A stretch of 56,832 nt of DNA from a virus. A model generated the notes under the pieces. That model was not told the origin of the DNA. It worked only from the letters and a program-made list of their open reading frames with translations, and did not search any database. Of the stretch, positions 51,115 through 56,832 are shown one piece after another; position 1 is the stretch's first letter; every line of letters starts with the position of its first letter. Both the position numbers and the translations under genes were made by a program. The stretch lies in the IMG/VR virus record IMGVR_UViG_3300027899_000015, positions 1 to 56,832 of that record. One strand, given 5' to 3'.

Positions 51115-51270
51115 TATTTACTTATTTAGTGCTTCAAAAAAATATGGAAAAAATCTTGGGATTCCAAACTCCTTATAGCGGTCATCCAAATTATTCCAAC
51201 GGCCTTTACCCGGGCTTTAACGGTTAAATTGTCACTATATAAATATATATAACTCATAAGAGATAGCCGT
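51115..51270 (-). other. 156-base gap with a late-type motif and possible peptide remnant
   Basis: The longest gene-free stretch in the window. It holds the late-type motif at 51238-51245. One frame stays open before the stop shortly ahead of the glutaredoxin gene, reading GRWNNLDDRYKEFGIPRFF, then PYFFEALNK, stop. It looks protein-like, but there is no ATG; only a TTG is available. Another frame has an ATG at 51257 and reads 43 residues of poor quality. Nothing here is called as a gene. Confidence 0.5.
51238..51245 (-). promoter_or_regulatory. Late-type motif ATATTTATA
   Basis: Exact motif 123 bases before the glutaredoxin gene, between early-type genes and the operon that ends with the late sigma gene. 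Confidence 0.4.
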
Positions 51271-51765
51271 TTAAAGCGGTGATATGGTGTATTTATCGCC
51301 CAATTTTTTCACAGTGTCGATAGCATCTTTGGAGTGCATATAAAACATTTCTCTATTGTTCGCGACTCGAACAGCATCTAAATGTTCATGAAGTTCTTGT
51401 TCAAGTTTATAAGAGTTAAAACATTTAAAAGAAAAAACAGGTACCCATGGTGTAGGAACACCTGTTGCACCTGAAATTTCTTTTGCTCGTTCTTCTACTT
51501 CACGAATTGTCATTCCTATTTTAACCATATCTGGCATTGACTTATTTACAAGAACATAAACATACTCGGTAGGAACCATATTGCCATCTCTATCTAAGGG
51601 GCTATCCTGGTAATAATTTACTAACTCCCAACCCGGACTATCCGGATCAGGAGTTAAAGTAAAGGCAACTGCTTTTCTACAAACTTGCTCTGAGGTTAAC
51701 ATACTTGGATCTAACCATTTATAAAAGTGAGCATCTTCTGTTGTTATTCTTTTTAAGGATTGCAT
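51271..51765 (-). CDS. T5orf172-type GIY-YIG protein, 164 residues
   Basis: EYVYVLVNKSMPDMVKIGMT (from residue 67) is the GIY-YIG-like core in the T5orf172/MUG113 form, with EERAKEISGATGVPTPWVPV following and ELEQELHEHLDAVRVANN-type sequence supplying the catalytic Glu and His. Family members are thought to act on DNA, and some are DNA-binding regulators. The N-terminal 60 residues (MQSLKRITTEDAHFYKWLDP) are separate from the domain. It overlaps the 72-residue gene by 13 bases. Confidence 0.82.
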   Translation of the reverse strand: MQSLKRITTEDAHFYKWLDPSMLTSEQVCRKAVAFTLTPDPDSPGWELVNYYQDSPLDRDGNMVPTEYVYVLVNKSMPDMVKIGMTIREVEERAKEISGATGVPTPWVPVFSFKCFNSYKLEQELHEHLDAVRVANNREMFYMHSKDAIDTVKKLGDKYTISPL

Positions 51766-51971
51766 GGTTTAAGTTTTTCTCCTGTAGTTGGATTACCATA
51801 TATCTTAATATCATTTTGATCAACCGTTCTAACTTCTCCTGTGTTATAAAATCTAATTATAAATTGTGGGTTTGAATGAATTGAACCTGCAACCATAAAC
51901 AACGCTACTCCATAACCTAAAGGTGTTTCAACATCGAACGGGTTTTCAATTTCATGAATTGTCTGTGTCAT
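51753..51971 (-). CDS. Small beta-rich protein, 72 residues
   Basis: MTQTIHEIENPFDVETPLGY continues into ALFMVAGSIHSNPQFIIRFY and DQNDIKIYGNPTTGEKL. The chain looks like a small SH3- or KOW-like barrel. No family recognised. It overlaps the GIY-YIG gene and follows the AAA gene by two bases, so it is part of that transcript. Confidence 0.7.
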   Translation of the reverse strand: MTQTIHEIENPFDVETPLGYGVALFMVAGSIHSNPQFIIRFYNTGEVRTVDQNDIKIYGNPTTGEKLKPCNP

Positions 51972-51973
51972 AA

Positions 51974-53167
51974 TTATTTAGTTATATATTTAACTAATTC
52001 TTTATTCAACATCATCAATTTAAATTTGTTTGGATTACTATTATAAATCGATTTAACCATATTATAACTTACATCCGTAGCAAATATTTTCTCGGTAACA
52101 ATCTTACTTATACGTTCTATAAGTGGTTTTTCAATCGCATTTTCTTTAGAATAGAACTCTAAATAGTTAGACAATCTAGTACCTAATGTAGCGGCAATAT
52201 CGGCTCTATATTCTTTATCTTTACCAACTAAACTCTTAAGTGTATTAGTTACATACTGTTCATCTTGTGTTAAGATATTTTCTGGTGAAATCATCTTATC
52301 CAATTTATTATTAATGAACATTGTAAACAAAGTACTAAACTCATTACCAACACTACCTTCTCCAATCATCTGAATCAACGGTAACGATTCTTCAAAACTT
52401 TTAATTGAACTAATACTATTAAAGAACATACTAACACTTCTACTATTAACTTGTTTAGTAACTAGTTCTGGATGCATCAACATAAAGTTAATACAACGAC
52501 CATCTAACTTATTTTCTTCAGCCCACTTACCCCAACATTTAAGATCAAACTTTAAATTAACACTAATGAACCTTGTTTTTTGAGCGTTATCAATACTATT
52601 AACTAAATAATCTCCATTATCAGGATTTGATGTAAGAATAATATGCCAATCTTTAGGTAGTTTCCAACTTATATATTGTTGTCTATCTATTAACTCCATT
52701 ACAGCTTGAATAAACCTCATATCAGCTCTATTCCAGTCATCCAATAATAGAATACCACCATTTGTTTTACCACTAATCCATTCAGGTGGACAATAACTCA
52801 TACGATTCAAACCAGTTGATTCAAATCCTTTCTTACGGTAGTCTTCAACTGAATTCTCATCTACCCATTCAGATGTTTTTTTATCTTTCATTTCAAATTG
52901 ACGGATTGGAAAACCAACCAAGTCACCTATTTCTTCAATTTGTGCTAAGTTCAATTTAACAAAATTTAAACCTAACTCATCTGCTAATTGAATAATAGAT
53001 GATGTTTTACCAATACCCGAATCACCTACTACCTCGGTACTAACCATAGGCTTTTTATTTTCTTGTAGGTAACGGTTGTTGTCAATAATGTGTTTTAGAA
53101 AATCTTTTAATTCATGTACATTCAATGATACTGATGCGTTTGTGGTTGTTGTTTTACTTTTTGCCAT
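51974..53167 (-). CDS. MoxR-like AAA+ ATPase, 397 residues
   Basis: Walker A GDSGIGKTS (48-56), Walker B ILLLDDWNRAD (139 onward), sensor-1 ILTSNPDNGD (near 177-186) and R199 in NAQKTRFISVNL match MoxR/CbbQ-type AAA+ ATPases, which remodel or activate partner proteins. DLVGFPIRQFEM after the first strand fits the family too. The downstream partner-like gene is the upstream metallopeptidase/VWA protein, the classic MoxR partner type. It has its own early-type promoter 22 bases upstream. The C-terminal 180 residues form the helical lid and an extra helical domain. Confidence 0.88.
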   Translation of the reverse strand: MAKSKTTTTNASVSLNVHELKDFLKHIIDNNRYLQENKKPMVSTEVVGDSGIGKTSSIIQLADELGLNFVKLNLAQIEEIGDLVGFPIRQFEMKDKKTSEWVDENSVEDYRKKGFESTGLNRMSYCPPEWISGKTNGGILLLDDWNRADMRFIQAVMELIDRQQYISWKLPKDWHIILTSNPDNGDYLVNSIDNAQKTRFISVNLKFDLKCWGKWAEENKLDGRCINFMLMHPELVTKQVNSRSVSMFFNSISSIKSFEESLPLIQMIGEGSVGNEFSTLFTMFINNKLDKMISPENILTQDEQYVTNTLKSLVGKDKEYRADIAATLGTRLSNYLEFYSKENAIEKPLIERISKIVTEKIFATDVSYNMVKSIYNSNPNKFKLMMLNKELVKYITK

Positions 53168-53189
53168 TACTTTATTTTTTATTTATACT

Positions 53190-53216
53190 TTAATTTAGTT
53201 TATTTATTGAGGTCAC
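53190..53216 (-). promoter_or_regulatory. Early-type promoter (GTGACC-N13-TAAATTAA)
   Basis: GTGACC, 13-base spacer, TAAATTAA on the coding strand, between the VWA gene and the AAA gene. Confidence 0.65.
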
Positions 53217-54458
53217 TTATGAATTAATTTGTATTTTAGCTCCAGGCAATTCATTATTAATACTTCGTCCTGAACAATGAACCCATAATGTAGGCTTACA
53301 AGGTGTTGATCTAACTGAACACTCCCCATCTGTTAAATAAATTAAGTTTTGATATTTATCTTTATTATCCCATAAATAATCAAGTACTGGTTCATAACTT
53401 GTTCCACCTCTACCTGTTACTTCTAAAGCCTCTTCAATTTTACCTTTATATTCATAAACACGACCAATTGAAGCATCACATTCAACAACAGTTACTTGTG
53501 TACCTGTCTTCCAAATATGATATATTTCACTTAAAAATTCCTTCAAATCATCTTTACTAACTGATCCTGATGTGTCAATAGCAACTAATGTATTTTTCTT
53601 TTGTTTAATCTTAAGAGCTGGATTACCATAAAAACGTTTATTTGGTTTACGTCTTGTTTTCTTAGTATATACTTTAGATGCCATACCATTAAAACGTCTT
53701 AGATAAGCTCTCCAATCAATAACTGCTTCTTCACTTACATATAAGCTATCAATTAATTCTTTTAATTCACCTGGTATATGTCCTCTTTGTTTTTGTACTT
53801 GTTCAGCAACGTCTTTAAGTTGATATTCAATTTGCTTCTCCATTAACTTCTTTTCTGCTTCATCCATACCCTCAAATTGTTTCCAAAACTCATGAGACGC
53901 TTTAATAGTTACTTTAGTACCATCCCCTAATGTTATTTCTCCTTGCATACCACCATTATTAGCTTCTTTCATAGCATCTAACATTTTACAAACATCTCCA
54001 TCTGGGTTGTCTTTACATTCTTTTAAAAGTAATTCATAATACTTTCTAGTACCTGCTTTTAAAGGCATTTTCAATTCTTTAAATGGAGAGTTAGTTATTT
54101 CTAAACCATCCCATGTTTCATCTTTGTATTCGTCTTGAATATATTGATTTATTTCAATATCAGCAGCTACATTCAATAATGTTTTGTCTTCAAACTCATC
54201 AAACATATAAAGGTGTTTAAATGCAATATGTAACAATTCATGTTTCAAAACAGCTACTTTACATTTATCACTTATTGTATCCCAAAATTTAGGACTAATA
54301 ACTAACTTAGTATTAATACCATCTCTAGCTACACATGCAGTTGAAACAGCATCATTTATTTCTTTATTAAGACCAATTAAAAACAAACCATAAAACGGTT
54401 CTTTAAACATTAATGTTTTTGAGTGTTTTGCTATTTCACTGTGCATGTCTGATATCAT
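53217..54458 (-). CDS. Metallopeptidase-like / VWA protein (DUF2201 type), 413 residues
   Basis: N-terminal part: LKHELLHIAFKHLYMFDEFE with HExxH at 73-77 and a further His at 82, a zinc-peptidase-like site typical of DUF2201/VWA_2 proteins. C-terminal part: VWA domain with MIDAS residues DTSGS (295-299), T353 in GRGGTSYEPVLD and D377 in IYLTDGECS. Central region is helical and acidic/basic mixed. Such proteins pair with MoxR-like AAA ATPases, and the AAA gene lies next to it. The pair may act as a chaperone that builds or remodels a complex, or as a peptidase system. In a phage the target is unknown. Confidence 0.87.
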   Translation of the reverse strand: MISDMHSEIAKHSKTLMFKEPFYGLFLIGLNKEINDAVSTACVARDGINTKLVISPKFWDTISDKCKVAVLKHELLHIAFKHLYMFDEFEDKTLLNVAADIEINQYIQDEYKDETWDGLEITNSPFKELKMPLKAGTRKYYELLLKECKDNPDGDVCKMLDAMKEANNGGMQGEITLGDGTKVTIKASHEFWKQFEGMDEAEKKLMEKQIEYQLKDVAEQVQKQRGHIPGELKELIDSLYVSEEAVIDWRAYLRRFNGMASKVYTKKTRRKPNKRFYGNPALKIKQKKNTLVAIDTSGSVSKDDLKEFLSEIYHIWKTGTQVTVVECDASIGRVYEYKGKIEEALEVTGRGGTSYEPVLDYLWDNKDKYQNLIYLTDGECSVRSTPCKPTLWVHCSGRSINNELPGAKIQINS

Positions 54459-54474
54459 ATATTATAATTTTATT

Positions 54475-54501
54475 TTAAATTAATTATTTAACCTCGGTCG
54501 A
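54475..54501 (-). promoter_or_regulatory. Possible early-type promoter (TCGACC-N13-TAATTTAA)
   Basis: TCGACC, 13 bases, TAATTTAA on the coding strand, 16 bases before the VWA gene. The -33 part lies inside the last codons of the 380-residue gene, so it is weaker evidence than the intergenic sites. Confidence 0.45.
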
Positions 54502-55626
54502 GAAAACAACATCCACAATTGCTTCAGCGGCTGAATTGCTTAATTTGAATTCACGATTAATATTATCCAATAAAAACTTTCTAACAATATCACCTTCTTT
54601 ACCCGTTTTAAAATTCAGTCTCAACCCAGTACCAAACGACTTCCAATCACGTTCCCACACTATACCCTTAGTTCTTAGTAGTTTTAAAAGTCCTTTAAGG
54701 TTGGAATTATTATTTGTGTAATAACTAGGTCTGAACTTAGTTGTATGAAACATTTCATTTAATAAAAATGCTATTGTTAATAATGTTGATTGATTTAAAA
54801 CCAAATTAGACATCATTTCAAAACCTAACTTAACATTAGATTCATCTTTACTAAATAACATATCACGAAGTGTTTGAAGATATTCATCATCCAATTCAAT
54901 TCCTTCTTTATTTAATTCAACAAACAATTCTTCATCAAAAATAAATTTGACATCACCATTAATAATCCTATCAACTTGTTTATCTATTAATGTTACTAAT
55001 TCAACTAATTTATTTTCTCTATATGTTTGAAAAATAATCCCTTCAGTTGTATGTGTATTACTATCAAATAAATCTTTACTTCCTGGTTGTTTTTTATTTA
55101 ATGAATTCCAATCAACAATTTTCATTCTACTTTCATCTATATAAGCAACATTGTTTTTATCAGTACTACTATATATAATATTTTCATTTGCTGGGCTATT
55201 ATTATTTAATTCAAAAATTGTTTTAGCGTGTTTAACAATAAAATCTTCATTAATAAATAAGTGGTTACTAAAATGTAATTTTTTAACTATATCATTAAAG
55301 TATCCTTTATTTATTATAATAATATCCGCACTATCTACTTTAGACGTTTTCTTAAAATTATTGTCTTTAATATATTCTTTTAATTTGAATCGTGGTATTT
55401 CACTTGCTCTAGATGCATATACAATACTATTCTTCTTTATATTTTCGGGTTTACTATTATTAATTACTTTAAAAGCTTTTTTAAATTTAACACTGTCTGT
55501 ACTATTAATGAAAAAATCATCATTTCCCCAATATTGTGCTGGTTTAAACCCTACACCATTTGTAGTTTTATTTGGTTTATAACTACTCCATTCTCCAAAA
55601 TAAACTGATGTTATTCTATTTAACAT
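54484..55626 (-). CDS. Unknown protein upstream of the VWA/AAA pair, 380 residues
   Basis: I do not recognise a family. It starts MLNRITSVYFGEWSSYKPNK, has KKNSIVYASRASEIPRFKLK and VDSADIIIINKGYFNDIVKK in the first third, an acidic helical middle (NGDVKFIFDEELFVELNKEG), and a C-terminal helical part containing FEMMSNLVLNQSTLLTIAFL. There are no catalytic signatures, signal peptide or membrane helices. DSADIIIINKGYF recalls a Rossmann-like strand-helix but is not conclusive. Its position directly before the VWA and AAA genes suggests it is the third component of that set. Confidence 0.7.
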   Translation of the reverse strand: MLNRITSVYFGEWSSYKPNKTTNGVGFKPAQYWGNDDFFINSTDSVKFKKAFKVINNSKPENIKKNSIVYASRASEIPRFKLKEYIKDNNFKKTSKVDSADIIIINKGYFNDIVKKLHFSNHLFINEDFIVKHAKTIFELNNNSPANENIIYSSTDKNNVAYIDESRMKIVDWNSLNKKQPGSKDLFDSNTHTTEGIIFQTYRENKLVELVTLIDKQVDRIINGDVKFIFDEELFVELNKEGIELDDEYLQTLRDMLFSKDESNVKLGFEMMSNLVLNQSTLLTIAFLLNEMFHTTKFRPSYYTNNNSNLKGLLKLLRTKGIVWERDWKSFGTGLRLNFKTGKEGDIVRKFLLDNINREFKLSNSAAEAIVDVVFSTEVK

Positions 55627-55627
55627 A

Positions 55628-55822
55628 TTAATTATTTTTTATAGTTGAGTGATTAAAAAGTATACTTGATAAAATATTCAATCCTATTGCTTGCCAAAAA
55701 CTAATTGTTGGCAAATGAAATAATTCAGGTATCAACCAATTCCAAAGTAACATAAGTGGATAACCTAAAATAACTGCTATTATACAAAGTAAACCTATAA
55801 ATTCTATTATTGTCTTAATCAT
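55628..55822 (-). CDS. Small membrane protein, 64 residues
   Basis: Two hydrophobic segments (FIGLLCIIAVILGYPLMLLW and TISFWQAIGLNILSSILF) with a short polar tail. It is probably an inner-membrane protein. Function is unknown; small early membrane proteins in phages often act in exclusion or host-envelope changes, which is inference. An early-type promoter with a TTAACC variant stands 14 bases upstream. Confidence 0.7.
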   Translation of the reverse strand: MIKTIIEFIGLLCIIAVILGYPLMLLWNWLIPELFHLPTISFWQAIGLNILSSILFNHSTIKNN

Positions 55823-55836
55823 ATCTTTTATTTTAT

Positions 55837-55863
55837 TTAATTTAATTAATTAATTGAGGTTAA
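55837..55863 (-). promoter_or_regulatory. Early-type promoter variant (TTAACC-N13-TAAATTAA)
   Basis: TTAACC, 13 bases, TAAATTAA on the coding strand, in the gap after the RadA-like gene. The spacer is closely similar to that of the 53.2 kb site. Confidence 0.6.
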
Positions 55864-55865
55864 AA

Positions 55866-56693
55866 TTATTCGGCATCATCATCTTCTGCCCTTGTAATTG
55901 TGCCGTAATATATTCCGTCGTTTTGTAATTCATAATTGAATTGCATATTCACATCCCCATTTCTATTCTTAATGAAATTCATATATGTGCCACCACCATC
56001 ACGATCACTTCTTCTTCTCATTTCCATCATTGCGTCTGTCATGTGTTTCAATTTATTTGAACCTACAAACTCACCTGATTTAGTTACTTGTTGAATTAAT
56101 AAAAACGATGTGAACAAATCTTTATCATTTTCACCTTTATTATTCTTGATACACATATCAACTAACCATGATTCGGCTTGTTTTCTATCCCATTTATTGT
56201 CGTCACGTACACCTTCTATTATTTCAGCAATTGAATCTATTAATATACAATCCCAACCCATAGTCATAACTTTTTCAATTACGTCCTTTGTGTTGTGTTC
56301 TAAATAATCAGCCATAAACAATGTCTGAATGTTTCCGAATTGTGGAAAACGTTGTGTGTATTTGAACATTTGTTTTTTACCCATTTCACCTGAAATGAAT
56401 AAACATTTTCTACCTTTATTATTAATTGAAGCTAATAAATCTAATAGTACAGTTGTTTTACCTACACCTGGATCACCTATACACATAATATTAGTTGCAC
56501 ATGGAACACCACCTTCGTGTGAAATTAAATCATCAATTGCCATTCCACTTTTCATAGTTTCCATCATCCTAGGATCAATATCCAAACGATTCAACTTAAC
56601 GATGTCTAAACTAAGTGGAGTTGAAATAGAAACATTAAAATTAGCTACTTGATTTTTTGATGGTCTACCTCTTTTTTTCTTAATTGTGTTCAT
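55866..56693 (-). CDS. Short RadA/Sms-like ATPase with N-terminal AT-hook, 275 residues
   Basis: RecA-fold ATPase. Walker A GDPGVGKTT (73-81), FISGEMGKKQM (99 onward) in the position of RadA's YVSGEES, Walker B CILID (149-153), VTKSGEFVGSNKLKHMTDAM matching RadA's HVTK...G...LEHMVD, and FIKNRNG (240-246) matching the KNRFG motif. The N-terminal zinc finger and the C-terminal Lon-like domain of bacterial RadA (about 450 residues) are absent, so this is a minimal form. Residues 5-14 (KKKRGRPSKN) make an AT-hook. It probably works in recombination, branch migration or as a DNA-driven motor. Confidence 0.87.
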   Translation of the reverse strand: MNTIKKKRGRPSKNQVANFNVSISTPLSLDIVKLNRLDIDPRMMETMKSGMAIDDLISHEGGVPCATNIMCIGDPGVGKTTVLLDLLASINNKGRKCLFISGEMGKKQMFKYTQRFPQFGNIQTLFMADYLEHNTKDVIEKVMTMGWDCILIDSIAEIIEGVRDDNKWDRKQAESWLVDMCIKNNKGENDKDLFTSFLLIQQVTKSGEFVGSNKLKHMTDAMMEMRRRSDRDGGGTYMNFIKNRNGDVNMQFNYELQNDGIYYGTITRAEDDDAE

Positions 56694-56715
56694 ATACTTA
56701 ATTTTTATTTATATC

Positions 56716-56742
56716 TAAATTTATTAAACTAATCGCGGTCAA
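56716..56742 (-). promoter_or_regulatory. Early-type promoter (TTGACCGCG-N10-TAAATTTA)
   Basis: TTGACC, 13-base spacer, TAAATTTA on the coding strand, 22 bases before the RadA-like gene. It starts one base after the stop codon of the 19-residue peptide gene. Confidence 0.75.
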
Positions 56743-56802
56743 TTATTTCTTTTTACTTAACAAACTATACATTAACAAAATCCATAATATTATAATCACC
56801 AT
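56743..56802 (-). CDS. Possible 19-residue membrane micropeptide
   Basis: The frame ATG to TAA encodes MVIIILWILLMYSLLSKKK, a hydrophobic segment with a tri-Lys end. It fills the space between a TATCTTTA box at the right edge and the RadA promoter. The placement is consistent with an early gene, but the size makes it uncertain. Confidence 0.4.
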   Translation of the reverse strand: MVIIILWILLMYSLLSKKK

Positions 56803-56823
56803 ATATCTTAATTTCTTATATAA

Positions 56824-56832
56824 TAAAGATAG
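56824..56832 (-). promoter_or_regulatory. -7-like box of an early-type promoter at the window edge
   Basis: TATCTTTA on the coding strand, identical to the box of the 11.5 kb and 23.4 kb sites, 21 bases before the micropeptide ATG. The matching TGACC part would lie outside the window. Confidence 0.45.

Noticed and set aside
51140-51240. Possible tRNA before the glutaredoxin gene
   Set aside because: Some tRNA-like words are present, but no acceptor stem or anticodon arm can be folded; no tRNA found elsewhere.
56329-56652. 107-codon plus-strand frame opposite the RadA-like gene
   Set aside because: RadA signatures lie on the minus strand in the same bases.

Overview
The window is a contiguous, strongly AT-rich piece of a tailed-phage genome. 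Every gene I accept lies on the minus strand, so transcription runs from high to low coordinates. The phage is a T4-like myovirus: it has a gp17-type terminase ATPase/nuclease, a gp20-type portal, gp6- and gp25-type baseplate wedge proteins, a gp55-like late sigma factor and a T4-like primase. A Bacteroidetes (probably flavobacterial) host is inferred from three things: start codons lack Shine-Dalgarno sequences, one promoter class resembles the Bacteroidetes TAnnTTTG -7 box, and the phage carries a complete Oar-type TonB-dependent outer-membrane receptor with a typical SFSQ signal-peptide end.

Layout in the direction of transcription. (1) 56.8-51.2 kb, early-type genes: a 19-residue membrane peptide, a short RadA-like ATPase with an AT-hook, a small membrane protein, an unknown 380-residue protein, a metallopeptidase/VWA protein, a MoxR-like AAA ATPase and a T5orf172 GIY-YIG protein. 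(2) 51.1-48.8 kb: a glutaredoxin, a small helical protein, an HD phosphohydrolase, a membrane coiled-coil protein and the gp55-like sigma factor. (3) 48.8-41.6 kb: baseplate hub and spike pieces including an M15 peptidase, the gp25 and gp6 wedges, a holin and a GH19 endolysin. (4) 41.6-28.7 kb: large tail and baseplate-periphery proteins, three of them with long Thr-Pro-Ser repeat arrays. (5) 28.7-23.5 kb: a GIY-YIG protein, primase, RecB-like nuclease and the TonB-dependent receptor. (6) 23.4-22.4 kb: three small genes, each with its own early-type promoter, one encoding a triple AT-hook protein. (7) 22.4-13.6 kb: a P-loop kinase, a nucleotidyltransferase/metallopeptidase/HAD fusion and many small virion-type proteins. 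(8) 13.5-10.7 kb: a metabolic island with an FAD oxidoreductase and a NadR-like kinase. (9) 10.7 kb to the left edge: a putative internal protein, a spanin-like membrane protein, terminase, portal and a row of head-core-type genes. The last of these runs off the left edge.

Three kinds of organisation stand out. First, two promoter-like motifs partition the genes. TGACC-N13-TAnnTTTA/TAnnTTAA precedes early or regulatory genes. ATATTTATA sits in the short gaps before structural blocks and is plausibly the target of the gp55-like sigma. Second, at least eight proteins, mainly between the head genes and 21.7 kb, start with a short helical leader ending in an (I/L)-x-E-like site. This resembles the T4 capsid-targeting sequence (MKTYQEFIAE) cut by the prohead protease, so they may be packaged and injected internal head proteins. 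Third, the phage carries a full-length TonB-dependent receptor, which could alter receptor display or nutrient uptake in infected cells.

I found no tRNA gene, CRISPR array, insertion sequence or integrase. No gene-free stretch exceeds 300 bases; the longest is the 156 bases at 51115-51270, described below. All functional calls come from reading motifs by eye, and no database search was run.
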